Shown here: piece after piece, positions 8,869 to 18,320 of the stretch | How the letters are laid out: the number at the start of each line of letters is the position of its first letter | Numbering within the stretch: position 1 is the stretch's first letter | Source: an uncultured Clostridia bacterium | GTDB taxonomy: Bacteria; Bacillota; Clostridia; Lachnospirales; Anaerotignaceae | Assembly: GCA_910586765.1 (NCBI GenBank) | Contig: CAJUJJ010000026.1 | Span: 1 to 37,344 of the forward strand | Reading direction: 5' to 3' | DNA: 37,344 nt | The notes under the pieces: generated by a model | Told to the model about the DNA's origin: nothing | The model's database searches: none | Seen by the model: the letters and a program-made list of their open reading frames with translations, nothing else | Program-made: the position numbers and the translations under genes

Positions 8869-9684
8869 ATGAATTTAATAGATTTTAATTCTCCTTTATG
8901 GGAAACATATAAAGGGGCTTATGGAAGTGTAAAAGACGATATTATAACACTTACAAATGAAAAACAGCTTTTTTATAAAAAAAGTGAAAATTCAGATTAT
9001 TATATTGCTTTTGAAAATTTATTTGAAAATCTAAGTCATCAAATGAGTTTTTACAACGCTACATATATTACTTTACCTTATATTGTAGCATTATTAGAAC
9101 AATATGAAAACAATTTTTTAGAACAATTTTACATTATTTCAAATGTAGGTTATTGTATTGCAACAGATATTCCGGAAAACCACTCCAAAGAGGACAAAAT
9201 AGAACAATCCATATTAGATAATTACAAAAAAAGTTTTTTTATACTACAGCAAAAAACAAAAAAATTTTTATTTGAACATATGGAATTATTAAATCAAATG
9301 TCTTCTGCTGAAAAATCAGAATTTTGTACTTCTATTTTAGCAATATTAGGAGATAAATATTTTGCTTATATTTTAATATTATCTGCTTGGGATATATTTT
9401 ATATATTGTGTGATAATTGTGAATATTGTGATGAAGAATTATCATTTTCATTTTCAAACAAACAAGAGCTAAGTCAGATTACGCCAGCCACATATCAGTT
9501 GAATGAATGGGATAATATTTCATTTGATGATACATTTGTTTGGTTAAGTAATGTACTTTCTATATTAGGAGAAGAACATCTTATCAAAATATTGTCCTAT
9601 TATTGTGGTACATATACTTGTCCTCGTTGTGGAAATCAAAAAAAGGTTATTGATTTTATAAAAAACTATTTTGAAAATGGCTGA
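8869..9684 (+). CDS. unclassified protein, HEAT-like/immunity-like, with C-terminal CxxC
   Basis: A 271-residue soluble, acidic, helix-rich protein. I do not recognise a named family with certainty. Two segments, LWETYKGAYGS near the start and ENLSHQMSFYNATYITLPYIVALLE at about 48-72, resemble an opening pattern I know from bacterial HEAT-like proteins (W..AYG.., then L.HQ...Y.A.Y...P.L). Members of that group are often found near toxin genes, but no toxin is seen here. The C-terminus holds CPRCGNQKKV, a CxxC that could bind zinc with CDNCEYC near residue 185. A short AT-only hairpin (8831-8850) precedes it. AAAGGAAC lies before the ATG. It is the last plus-strand gene before a shared terminator. 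Confidence 0.6.
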   Translation: MNLIDFNSPLWETYKGAYGSVKDDIITLTNEKQLFYKKSENSDYYIAFENLFENLSHQMSFYNATYITLPYIVALLEQYENNFLEQFYIISNVGYCIATDIPENHSKEDKIEQSILDNYKKSFFILQQKTKKFLFEHMELLNQMSSAEKSEFCTSILAILGDKYFAYILILSAWDIFYILCDNCEYCDEELSFSFSNKQELSQITPATYQLNEWDNISFDDTFVWLSNVLSILGEEHLIKILSYYCGTYTCPRCGNQKKVIDFIKNYFENG

Positions 9685-9687
9685 AAA

Positions 9688-9725
9688 AAAGTCCTGCTAA
9701 TACCATAGCAGGACTTTCCTTTTTC
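9688..9725. terminator. Bidirectional terminator between convergent genes (unclassified gene and polC)
   Basis: A 12-bp stem AAAGTCCTGCTA (9688-9699) with its complement at 9706-9717 and a 6-base loop. T-rich on the plus side and A-rich on the left, so it can stop transcription from both directions. Confidence 0.9.
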
Positions 9726-9727
9726 AT

Positions 9728-12700
9728 TTAATCCATAAACAATGATAACTGATTTGTATCTGGTATTCCCTTTAATACACCATTTTCTTTCAACAGTTCA
9801 ATTAATGTTTTACCTACAGAAGTTCTTTCTTTAAATTCTTCTATTGTTTTAAACTCTCCTCCCTTTTCTCTACCTTCTACAATACTTTGTGCTGCTGTAT
9901 CTCCTAATCCCTGCAAAGAATGAAAAGGAGGAATTAAACCATTTTCTTTTATAATAAATTTTTTTGCATCAGACTCATACAAATCAATAGGCAAGAAATG
10001 AAATCCTCTTGCATAAAATTCCACAATAATTTCTAATACTGTCAATTTATTTTTTTCTTTTGTAGTTGCCTCCATACCTTTTACATTGATGTCATGTATT
10101 GCTTGCTTTGCTGTTTCTTCCCCTAAACACATACAACTATAATCAAAGTCATCGCAAGCTCTTACTGTAAAATAAGAAGCATAATATGCTAAAGGATAAT
10201 TTACTTTAAAATAAGCAATACGAAATGCCATCATAACATATGCAGCAGCGTGTGCCTTTGGAAACATATATTTTATTTTTTGGCAGGAGTCTATATACCA
10301 ATCTGGTACATTATTTGCTTTCATATCTGCAATATCATTTTCATCTAGTCCTTTTCCTTTTCTTACTTTCTCCATAATTTTAAACGATTTCTTTTTCTCT
10401 ACCCCTTTATTGATTAAATAAATCATAATACTATCACGTGTAGAAATCGTTTCCTTTAATGTAATGACTTTATTTTCTATTAATGTTTGAGCGTTACCTA
10501 TCCAAACATCAGTACCGTGTGAAAGTCCTGATATTCTTAATAAATCTGCAAATGTTTTTGGTTTTGTATCCAGAAGCATTTGTCTTACAAATTTTGTTCC
10601 AAACTCTGGTATGCCTAATGTACCCGTTTCACAGCCTATTTGTTCTGGTGTTACTCCTAGCACTTTAGGAGATTCAAATAACGACATAGTATCTTTATCT
10701 CCTAATGAAACACTTTGCGGATTAACGCCTGTTAAATCATATAACATTCTAATTACAGTAGGGTCGTCGTGTCCTAACAAGTCCAATTTCAGCAGACGAC
10801 CACTAATAGAATGATAATCAAAATGTGTTGTAGTAATGGTAGAATTCATATCATTTGCAGGTCTTTGTATAGGACAAAATTCATAAATATCATGGTCACT
10901 TGGTACAACCATAAGACCACCAGGGTGTTGTCCTGTTGTTCTTTTAATACCTGTACAACCTTGTACTAAACGATTAATTTCTGCATTGTGAGCTGTTACT
11001 TCTTTTCCATCAAAATATTTTTTTACAAAACCATATGCTGTTTTTTCTGCTAATGTGCCTATTGTACCAGCTTTAAAAACGTGACCGGTACCAAACAATT
11101 CTTCTGTATAAGCGTGTGCTGTCTGCTGATATTCTCCCGAAAAATTCAAGTCAATATCAGGTTCTTTATCTCCATCAAATCCTAAAAATGTTTCAAAAGG
11201 AATATCGTGTCCTTCTTTATTCAATAATGTACCACAAACTGGACAATTTTTGTCTGGCATATCACAGCCACTGCCTTCCTCCATTGCTGCTGCTTTCACA
11301 ATATCAGACTCAAAATCAGAATATTTACATTTTGGACAAACATAATGTGGGGGCAATGAATTTACTTCTGTAATACCTGCCATATTTGCTACAAAAGAAG
11401 AACCAACAGAACCACGAGAACCTACTAAATAGCCATCAGCAACAGATTTCCAAACCAATTTTTGTGCAATAATATACAACACAGAAAAACCATTCTTAAT
11501 AATAGAATTCAACTCTTTGTCTAATCTTTGCTGCACAATTTCTGGCAAAGGGTCACCATATATTGATATTGCTTTTTCCATTGTAATTTGTTTAAGCTGT
11601 TCTTCTGCACCATCAATTTTAGGTGGAAATGTTTCATCAGGTATTGGTTTTATTTTTTCAATACTATCTGCAATTTTATTTGTGTTTGTTATTACAATTT
11701 CTTTTGCTTTTTCTTCTCCTAAATATTGAAATTCAGAAAGCATTTCTTCTGTTGTTCTATAATATAATGGAGGTTGGTTTTCTGCATCACTAAATCCTTC
11801 TGCTGTCATAATTACTTTTCTATACACTGCATCTTCTGGGTCTATAAAATGTGTATCACAAGTTGCTACAACTAATTTATGGTACTGCTCTCCTAATTGT
11901 ATAATTTTTCTATTAAAGTCTTTAATGTCTTCTACAGAATGAACTGCATCTATTTTTTGAGAAGCAACCATAAAATGATTATTTCCTAAAGGTTGTATCT
12001 CCAAATAATCATAAAAATTTACAATTTCTTCAATATATTCTTTAGGTTTATTGTCAAGCAATGCTCTATACAATTCTCCTGCTTCACAAGCACTTCCTAT
12101 CATTAATCCTTCTTTTAATTTCAGATATTCACTTTTAGGAATACGTGGTCGTCTAAAATAATAATCAATATGTGCTTTTGACACTAATTCATACAGATTT
12201 CTTAGTCCTACATAGTTTTTTACTAATATAATCGCATGATACGATTTTAATTTATTATAATTAACTGTTCTGCTTGCCAAAACATTAATTTCATCTACAT
12301 TTGTAACACCTTTTTGTTTTAGCATAGCAACTAATTTTATAAAAATTTCTGCTGTAGCCTCTGCATCATTTACTGCTCTATGATGTCCTTCTAATGAAAC
12401 GCCTAAATGTTCTGCAACAATATCTAATTTATGTTTTTTTAACTCTGGTAAAAGTGTTCTGGACAACTCTACAGTATCTAAAACAGTATTGTCTACAGAA
12501 GGTATATGCAATACTTCTGCATTGTTTCTAATAAAACCTACATCAAAACTTGCATTATGTGCTACAAGTACGCTATTTCCACAAAATTTCAAAAATTCAG
12601 GCAATACTTTATCAATCGTAGGTGCATCTTTTAACATATCATCTGTAATATTTGTTAATTTTACTATTTCTTCACTCAAACGCCTTTTAGGATTTACAAA

Positions 12701-14071
12701 TGTACTAAAATGGTCTACTATTTTACCATTTTCTACTTTGACAGCACCAATTTCAGTGATTTTGTCATTCTCTTTAGAAAGTCCTGTTGTTTCAATATCA
12801 AATACAACAAATGTATCATATAAACTTTGTCCTTTTGGACACATCACAACATTTCCTAAATCATCTATCAAATAAGCTTCTACACCATAAATTACTTTTA
12901 AATCTGTACCATTTGCTGCATTCATAGCATCTGGAAATGCTTGTACTACACCATGGTCTGTAATAGCAATAGCTTTGTGTCCCCATTCTATTGCCCTTTT
13001 GATATAAGTTTTTACATTTGTTACGCCGTCCATACTACTCATTTGTGTGTGCAAATGTAGTTCTACCCTTTTTTGTTCTGCATTATCTTTTCTTTTAGGA
13101 GGAGGCTCTGCAAGCATAATATTTTTTGCCATAATATTGATTTCTTTGGCATATTTATCAAATTGTACATCTCCCTGTACACGTACATAACTTCCACCTT
13201 TTATATATGCTTTTAATTCTTTTTCAAAAATATTCTTTTTTACAAAAAACTTTACAGTAGTAGAGTCGGATAAATCAGTAATATCAAATGAAACAATATA
13301 TTTTTCTCCTTTGATTTCTCTTGTTTCTACATGAAACAAATTGCCCTCAATAATTACTTTTTCTCCTTCTATTTTACTGTCATATATTTTTGAAACAGTA
13401 CCATTAAATTCTTTTCCAAAAAGAACTCCTTTCATAATACTTTCAGAAACGGCTTCTGTTTGTTGTGTATCACGTATCTTTTCAGCCTCTGCCTGTTTTG
13501 CATTGATTTGTGCTATCATTTCATTTTGTTTAGAAATTTGTTTTTGAGACAATTCTTCTTTTTCTTGTTCAGAAATGCGTACATCTTTAAACATGACACG
13601 AAATTGCAATCCCGTCTGTTGTTGCAAACATTGTTGTATTTTTTCCTCCATACCTTTTTTATACATATAATATGCTGTATTATTTTTTACATAAATCAGC
13701 AGCTTTTTTTGTTCTAGTTCCCAATAAGCTTCTTTTATAATGCCTTTACAAATGGGACTTTCTGATGAAATTTCATAAACTACATTTTCCCAATATTTTT
13801 CAATGATTTCTTTTTCTGAAAACTTTTCTTTTACATTAAAAAAAGGGCTAATATTTACTTCTTTTACACCAGGAAGCTGATTTAACAACTCATTTTGAAG
13901 CTGTTGTAATGCAGTATATTGCAGTATCTCATCAGAAACTAAATGTACTTCTAAATTTTTTTGCTTTTTGTGTACAATAATATTTTCTACAATACTATTA
14001 CAAAATGCTTTTTGTACTGTTTCAGAAAGAGATATTCTTTCAAAAACAGCAGGAAATGTTTTTGCTGTCAC
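9728..14071 (-). CDS. polC: DNA polymerase III PolC-type, catalytic alpha subunit
   Basis: The main replicative polymerase of low-GC Gram-positives, with built-in proofreading. Length is 1447 residues. In order: an N-terminal domain, an OB fold at about 225-325, a PHP domain (ELHLHTQMSSMDG, AITDHGVVQAFPDA), a DEDD 3'-5' exonuclease inserted in it (VVFDIETTGL, HNASFDVGF, HHRAVNDAEATAE), then the palm with PDIDLNFSGEYQ and a Cys4 zinc site (CPKC and CPVC), and the thumb/fingers to the C-terminus. The start is GTG at 14071 with AAGGAGGAG 5 bases upstream. It is the last gene of the large minus-strand cluster, 30 bases after ispG. The usual proS between ispG and polC is absent here. Confidence 0.97.
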   Translation of the reverse strand: MTAKTFPAVFERISLSETVQKAFCNSIVENIIVHKKQKNLEVHLVSDEILQYTALQQLQNELLNQLPGVKEVNISPFFNVKEKFSEKEIIEKYWENVVYEISSESPICKGIIKEAYWELEQKKLLIYVKNNTAYYMYKKGMEEKIQQCLQQQTGLQFRVMFKDVRISEQEKEELSQKQISKQNEMIAQINAKQAEAEKIRDTQQTEAVSESIMKGVLFGKEFNGTVSKIYDSKIEGEKVIIEGNLFHVETREIKGEKYIVSFDITDLSDSTTVKFFVKKNIFEKELKAYIKGGSYVRVQGDVQFDKYAKEINIMAKNIMLAEPPPKRKDNAEQKRVELHLHTQMSSMDGVTNVKTYIKRAIEWGHKAIAITDHGVVQAFPDAMNAANGTDLKVIYGVEAYLIDDLGNVVMCPKGQSLYDTFVVFDIETTGLSKENDKITEIGAVKVENGKIVDHFSTFVNPKRRLSEEIVKLTNITDDMLKDAPTIDKVLPEFLKFCGNSVLVAHNASFDVGFIRNNAEVLHIPSVDNTVLDTVELSRTLLPELKKHKLDIVAEHLGVSLEGHHRAVNDAEATAEIFIKLVAMLKQKGVTNVDEINVLASRTVNYNKLKSYHAIILVKNYVGLRNLYELVSKAHIDYYFRRPRIPKSEYLKLKEGLMIGSACEAGELYRALLDNKPKEYIEEIVNFYDYLEIQPLGNNHFMVASQKIDAVHSVEDIKDFNRKIIQLGEQYHKLVVATCDTHFIDPEDAVYRKVIMTAEGFSDAENQPPLYYRTTEEMLSEFQYLGEEKAKEIVITNTNKIADSIEKIKPIPDETFPPKIDGAEEQLKQITMEKAISIYGDPLPEIVQQRLDKELNSIIKNGFSVLYIIAQKLVWKSVADGYLVGSRGSVGSSFVANMAGITEVNSLPPHYVCPKCKYSDFESDIVKAAAMEEGSGCDMPDKNCPVCGTLLNKEGHDIPFETFLGFDGDKEPDIDLNFSGEYQQTAHAYTEELFGTGHVFKAGTIGTLAEKTAYGFVKKYFDGKEVTAHNAEINRLVQGCTGIKRTTGQHPGGLMVVPSDHDIYEFCPIQRPANDMNSTITTTHFDYHSISGRLLKLDLLGHDDPTVIRMLYDLTGVNPQSVSLGDKDTMSLFESPKVLGVTPEQIGCETGTLGIPEFGTKFVRQMLLDTKPKTFADLLRISGLSHGTDVWIGNAQTLIENKVITLKETISTRDSIMIYLINKGVEKKKSFKIMEKVRKGKGLDENDIADMKANNVPDWYIDSCQKIKYMFPKAHAAAYVMMAFRIAYFKVNYPLAYYASYFTVRACDDFDYSCMCLGEETAKQAIHDINVKGMEATTKEKNKLTVLEIIVEFYARGFHFLPIDLYESDAKKFIIKENGLIPPFHSLQGLGDTAAQSIVEGREKGGEFKTIEEFKERTSVGKTLIELLKENGVLKGIPDTNQLSLFMD

Positions 14072-14101
14072 AAAACTCCTCCTTTATGTTCAATAAAAAT
14101 A

Positions 14102-15160
14102 TTACATCATTTCTATTTCTTTCATTAATTGTTCTACTAATTCATTTTCAGGTATTTTTCTTATAATTTCTCCCTTTTTAAAAAGAAGGCCTTCTCCTTT
14201 TCCTCCTGCAATGCCAATATCCGCTTCTCTTGCTTCTCCGGGCCCATTGACAACACAACCCATAACAGCTACTTTTAATTTTTTATTTAATGCTTTACAT
14301 TTTTTTTCTACTTCATTGGCAATAGAAATTAAATCAATTTGTGTCCTGCCACAAGTTGGACAAGAAATCAACTCAATTCCTTGTTCTAGCATACCAACAC
14401 TTTTTAATATCTCTTTTGCTGCTTTGATTTCTTCTACAGGATTTCCTGTCAATGAAACTCTTATGGTATCTCCAATCCCTTGTAATAATATTGCACCAAT
14501 TCCTACAGCAGATTTTACTGTACCACTATAAACAGTACCTGCTTCTGTAATTCCCACATGAATAGGATAATCAATTTTTTGAGAAAGCAATGTATATGCT
14601 TGTACACTAAAAGGCACATTTGATGCTTTTATAGATACCACAATATCATAAAACTGGTATTTTTCTAATATTCTGACATGGCGTAATGCACTTTCTACTA
14701 ACCCCTCTGGTGTAACACCGCCATATTTTTGTATCAAATCCTTTTCCAAAGAACCACTATTTACACCAATTCGTATAGGAATTTGTTTTTGTTTTGCTTT
14801 TTCTACTACTGCCTGTATACGACTTTCTTCTCCAATATTTCCAGGATTGATACGCACTTTATCAATTCCTAAATCCATTACTTTTAATGCCAATTTATAA
14901 TCAAAATGAATATCTGCCACAATAGGAATAGAAATTCTTTTTTTAATTTCTCCTACTGCTTCTGCTGCTGCCATATCAGGTACAGCCACTCTTACCACTT
15001 GACAGCCTACTTGTTCTAATTCTAATATCTGTTTTACTGTTTTTTCTACATCTCTTGTATCTGTATTACACATAGACTGTATTACAATAGGAGAATTTCC
15101 TCCCATAACAACATTGCCTACTTTTACCATTCTTGTTTTTTTTCGTTTTATTTCACTCAT
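14102..15160 (-). CDS. ispG: 4-hydroxy-3-methylbut-2-enyl diphosphate synthase (IspG/GcpE)
   Basis: An iron-sulfur enzyme of the MEP isoprenoid pathway that converts MEcPP to HMBPP. The 352 residues include PIVIQSMCNTDT at the start of the TIM barrel, VADIHFDY, RINPGNIG, and the cluster cysteines in ISCPTCGRTQ and GCVVNGPGEA, followed by ADIGIAGG. The frame can begin at a GTG at 15169, but that GTG is part of the Shine-Dalgarno AGAGGTG. The ATG at 15160, 6 bases on, was therefore chosen. It is separated from rseP by a terminator-like hairpin, so its level may be set apart from upstream genes. With dxr it gives two MEP-pathway steps in this cluster. Confidence 0.95.
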   Translation of the reverse strand: MSEIKRKKTRMVKVGNVVMGGNSPIVIQSMCNTDTRDVEKTVKQILELEQVGCQVVRVAVPDMAAAEAVGEIKKRISIPIVADIHFDYKLALKVMDLGIDKVRINPGNIGEESRIQAVVEKAKQKQIPIRIGVNSGSLEKDLIQKYGGVTPEGLVESALRHVRILEKYQFYDIVVSIKASNVPFSVQAYTLLSQKIDYPIHVGITEAGTVYSGTVKSAVGIGAILLQGIGDTIRVSLTGNPVEEIKAAKEILKSVGMLEQGIELISCPTCGRTQIDLISIANEVEKKCKALNKKLKVAVMGCVVNGPGEAREADIGIAGGKGEGLLFKKGEIIRKIPENELVEQLMKEIEMM

Positions 15161-15181
15161 TCTATACACCTCTTTTTAAAC

Positions 15182-15216
15182 AAAAAAACACTTGCAGCCA
15201 TTATAGTATGGGCAAG
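15182..15216 (-). terminator. Terminator or attenuator between rseP and ispG
   Basis: On the minus strand CTTGC-CCAT pairs with ATGG-GCAAG around an ACTATA loop with a 2-base bulge (stem 15191-15216), followed by seven T (15188-15182). It lies inside an otherwise continuous gene cluster, so it is probably leaky. Confidence 0.65.
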
Positions 15217-15228
15217 CATTTTTTCATA

Positions 15229-16299
15229 TTATCCGACAAAAATTTTTGTAATATCATTATACATAATAAATGCCATAAAAAGCATAAGGCAAACAAATCC
15301 TGCAAAATGTACTTTACCCTCCATTTCAGGATTGACAGGTTTTCTGCGTATTGTTTCTAATATTAAAAATAACAAACGACCTCCGTCCATAGCTGGTATT
15401 GGAAATAAATTTAATACACCTAAATTTGCACTCAATACTGCACCAATATACAATATATTTTGTACTGCTGCACCTATACTATATTTTATACCTGCTTCAT
15501 AACTATCCCCTACAATTTGAAAAATACCTATAGGGCCTGAAATTTCTTCTCTGGAAGCATGAAATGTAAATACTTTTGCCAATCCCATAGCGGTATATCT
15601 CACATAAAACACCATAGTATCAAAACTATAATGAATAGTATCCCATATACTTGCCTTTTGATAATTTGTTTGTTCTTTTGAAAAAATACCTTGTTTTATA
15701 AGAGGAGAAAAGCCAATTAAATATCTTCCTGTTTCATCTGCTTTTGGCAATATTGTTGTTGTAATTTTTTCATCATCACGACGTACTTCTAATTCTATTG
15801 CTTCTCCTTTATTTTCTGCCATAATCATTTGTAAATCATCATAAATATAAATATTTTTATGATTGATTTTTGTAATGACATCTCCTATTTGTAGGCCTGC
15901 CTGTTGTGCTGGATAACCTTCTGAAAGTGCTGTGATTTCAGGTGTTACAACAGCAGTAGTAGAAACAATGCAAATTACCAGCAACATCGCTAATACAAAA
16001 TTCATAAAAGGGCCTGCAAATACAACAGCCATTCTTATCCAAACATTTTTTTCAGAAAAACTTCTTTCTGCAATTTCTCCTGTGTTATCTTCTCCCATCA
16101 TACGACAGAAACCGCCTATTGGTAATGCTCTCAAAGAATACAACGTTTCTCCAATTTGTTTTGATGCAATCATTGGCCCCATACCTACAGCAAATTCTTC
16201 TACTAATATGCCGCCTTTTTTTGCTACAATAAAATGCCCAAATTCATGTATTATTACAATGACACTTAATACAATAATAGATATAATAATAGACATCAT
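15229..16299 (-). CDS. rseP: RseP-type site-2 protease (membrane zinc metalloprotease, M50)
   Basis: An intramembrane protease that cleaves anti-sigma factors and other membrane substrates. The 356 residues fit the Gram-positive RasP/RseP family. The zinc motif HEFGH is at 18-22 inside the first membrane helix. A central PDZ domain spans about 120-190 (YPAQQAGLQIGDVITKIN). The second metal motif is NLFPIPAMDGGRL near residue 300, followed by C-terminal hydrophobic helices. The start is one of two adjacent ATGs (16299 or 16296) behind an AGGCGG-like site, so the exact codon is uncertain. It follows dxr by 21 bases, the usual order in Firmicutes. Confidence 0.94.
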   Translation of the reverse strand: MMSIIISIIVLSVIVIIHEFGHFIVAKKGGILVEEFAVGMGPMIASKQIGETLYSLRALPIGGFCRMMGEDNTGEIAERSFSEKNVWIRMAVVFAGPFMNFVLAMLLVICIVSTTAVVTPEITALSEGYPAQQAGLQIGDVITKINHKNIYIYDDLQMIMAENKGEAIELEVRRDDEKITTTILPKADETGRYLIGFSPLIKQGIFSKEQTNYQKASIWDTIHYSFDTMVFYVRYTAMGLAKVFTFHASREEISGPIGIFQIVGDSYEAGIKYSIGAAVQNILYIGAVLSANLGVLNLFPIPAMDGGRLLFLILETIRRKPVNPEMEGKVHFAGFVCLMLFMAFIMYNDITKIFVG

Positions 16300-16320
16300 A
16301 TTTTTTTGCCGCCTGCCTTC

Positions 16321-17466
16321 CTATATACTGTTTTCTTCTGCAAAATTTCTTGCCCACCTATCTGCAGCAAGTAAATCTTCTACTGTATAGTGTTCTTTCA
16401 CAGTATATGCGTTCATTGTCTTTTCTATTAGTAAAGGAATATCTAAAAAACCGATTTTTTTCTCTATAAATTTTTGTACTGCTACCTCATTCGCACTATT
16501 TAAAACAGCTGGCATAGTTCCTCCTATTTCCAGTGCTTTATATGCCAATGACAAACATTGAAATGTTTCAAAATCTGGTTTTTCAAATGTCAAGCAATTC
16601 CTTTTTGTAAAATCCATTTTTGCATAATCATTTTTTGTTCTTTCTGGATAAGTCAAAGCATATTGTATAGGTACTTTCATATCTGGCTCGCCCATTTGTG
16701 CAATAATAGCACTATCTTCATATTCTACAGCAGAATGAATAATACTTTGAGGGTGTATTAAAACCTCAATTTGATTTGTTTTTACACCAAAAAGCCACTT
16801 TGCTTCCATCATTTCAAGACCTTTATTCATAAGTGTAGCAGAATCTATTGTAATTTTTTTTCCCATATTCCAATTTGGGTGTTTTAAAGCATCTTCTACT
16901 GTTACATTTTTTAATTCTTCTCTTGTTTTTCCCCTAAAAGGCCCTCCAGAAGCAGTTAATAATATTCTTCTTACAGAATTTGATTTGTTCCCCTGCAAGC
17001 ACTGAAAAATTGCAGAATGTTCGCTGTCTACTGGGTAAAGTGTTACATTTTTGTTTTTGATTTCGTCCATAACAAGTTGTCCTGCTGAAACAAGTGTTTC
17101 TTTATTTGCTAAAGCAATATCTTTTCCATGTCGTATTGCTTCAAATGTTGGTGCAATACCTACATTTCCTACTACAGATGTTACAACCATATCTACTTCT
17201 TTCATAGAAGCAATTTCCATAAGCCCTTCCATTCCCCAAAGCACTGTAACAGGTTCTCCTGCTAATCTTTCTCTTAACTGCAATGCTCTGCCTATATCCA
17301 TCATAGCAATTTTAGAAGGACGATATGTATAATATTGTTGTTCCATCAATTTTACATTTTGATTGCCAGTTAAACCAGCAACTTTTATATTTCCCAAGTG
17401 TTTTACTACATCTAGCGTCTGTGTTCCTATAGAACCAGTAGACCCCAATATACTTATGGTTCTCAA
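16321..17466 (-). CDS. dxr: 1-deoxy-D-xylulose 5-phosphate reductoisomerase
   Basis: Catalyses the NADPH-dependent rearrangement of DXP to MEP, the first committed step of the MEP pathway. The 381 residues have GSTGSIGTQTLDV for NADPH binding at the N-terminus, ALANKETLVSAG, the metal-binding VDSEHSAIFQ, the flexible-loop ASGGPFRG, and the HPNWNMGKKITIDSATLMNKGLE stretch split between the catalytic and connective parts. The start is TTG at 17466 with GGAG 9 bases upstream. No in-frame ATG precedes the nucleotide motif, so this rare start is well supported. It lies between cdsA (17 bases) and rseP. Confidence 0.95.
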   Translation of the reverse strand: MRTISILGSTGSIGTQTLDVVKHLGNIKVAGLTGNQNVKLMEQQYYTYRPSKIAMMDIGRALQLRERLAGEPVTVLWGMEGLMEIASMKEVDMVVTSVVGNVGIAPTFEAIRHGKDIALANKETLVSAGQLVMDEIKNKNVTLYPVDSEHSAIFQCLQGNKSNSVRRILLTASGGPFRGKTREELKNVTVEDALKHPNWNMGKKITIDSATLMNKGLEMMEAKWLFGVKTNQIEVLIHPQSIIHSAVEYEDSAIIAQMGEPDMKVPIQYALTYPERTKNDYAKMDFTKRNCLTFEKPDFETFQCLSLAYKALEIGGTMPAVLNSANEVAVQKFIEKKIGFLDIPLLIEKTMNAYTVKEHYTVEDLLAADRWARNFAEENSI

Positions 17467-17483
17467 AATATCATCTCCAAGCT

Positions 17484-18302
17484 TTACAATTCTACACGTA
17501 TTAAAAACATCATAATATAGTATACAACAGGTGCTGTCAAAAGTACACTGTCAAATCTGTCTAATATTCCCCCATGTCCTGGTATTAATTTTCCAAAATC
17601 TTTTATACCTGTATACCTTTTCATAGCAGATGCTGCTAAATCTCCAATTTGTGATAACATAGAGCCAAAAACACCTGTTAAGCCACACAAAAGAAATACA
17701 TTCACTTCTTCCAATGGAAAATTTTTCTCTATAAACCAGCCATATAAAAGTGCCAACACTGTTGCTGTCACAATGCCTCCGACTGACCCTTCTATTGTTT
17801 TTTTAGGACTCAATGTAGGGATTAATTTATGTTTACCAATGGCAACACCTGTAAAATATGCACCTGTATCGCACCCCCATGCGGAAATGAAAGCAAGCCA
17901 TATAAAAATATTTCCATAAGTATAAGAACGAATTAAAAATACGTGGGATAAAAGAAACATAACATAAAAAAAGCCAAAAAAACTTAACATTCCCTCTTCT
18001 GCATTTGTTTTTTCATGAAAAAGAACAATATAAATCAGTAATATTAACAGAAATAAAGAAACAAATACATTAAACATATTTTGCATATTGATAATTTTAT
18101 CAATAAAAATCATATAAATGACAGCAAAAAAATAGCTAATATACTGCACTCCTTTACTTTTTAAAGAAAATGCACTATAAAATTCGTGCATACCAATTAA
18201 GCCTGCTAACAATATAACAGCCTGTAATGGTATTCTTCCATATATTACAAAAAAAATCAGTATAGGCAAACCAACAACACTTGAAAGAATTCTAATTGCC
18301 AT
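17484..18302 (-). CDS. cdsA: phosphatidate cytidylyltransferase (CDP-diglyceride synthase)
   Basis: Makes CDP-diacylglycerol from phosphatidic acid and CTP, the branch point of membrane phospholipid synthesis. The 272-residue protein has about eight hydrophobic segments. It ends with the family signature SAMKRYTGIKDFGK followed by LIPGHGGILDRFDS near residue 230, preceded by LSPKKTIEGSVGG. The ATG has GGAGGGAAAC just upstream. It follows uppS by 18 bases and precedes dxr by 17, so all three are probably co-translated from one message. Confidence 0.95.
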   Translation of the reverse strand: MAIRILSSVVGLPILIFFVIYGRIPLQAVILLAGLIGMHEFYSAFSLKSKGVQYISYFFAVIYMIFIDKIINMQNMFNVFVSLFLLILLIYIVLFHEKTNAEEGMLSFFGFFYVMFLLSHVFLIRSYTYGNIFIWLAFISAWGCDTGAYFTGVAIGKHKLIPTLSPKKTIEGSVGGIVTATVLALLYGWFIEKNFPLEEVNVFLLCGLTGVFGSMLSQIGDLAASAMKRYTGIKDFGKLIPGHGGILDRFDSVLLTAPVVYYIMMFLIRVEL

Positions 18303-18320
18303 ATTGTTTCCCTCCTCCTG

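Noticed and set aside
10483..13717. Several plus-strand frames inside polC
   Set aside because: Shadows of the polC coding frame without ribosome sites or recognisable domains.
16321..17466. dxr thought to be truncated at its start because no ATG was found
   Set aside because: A TTG with a good ribosome site begins exactly before the conserved nucleotide-binding strand, so the gene is complete.
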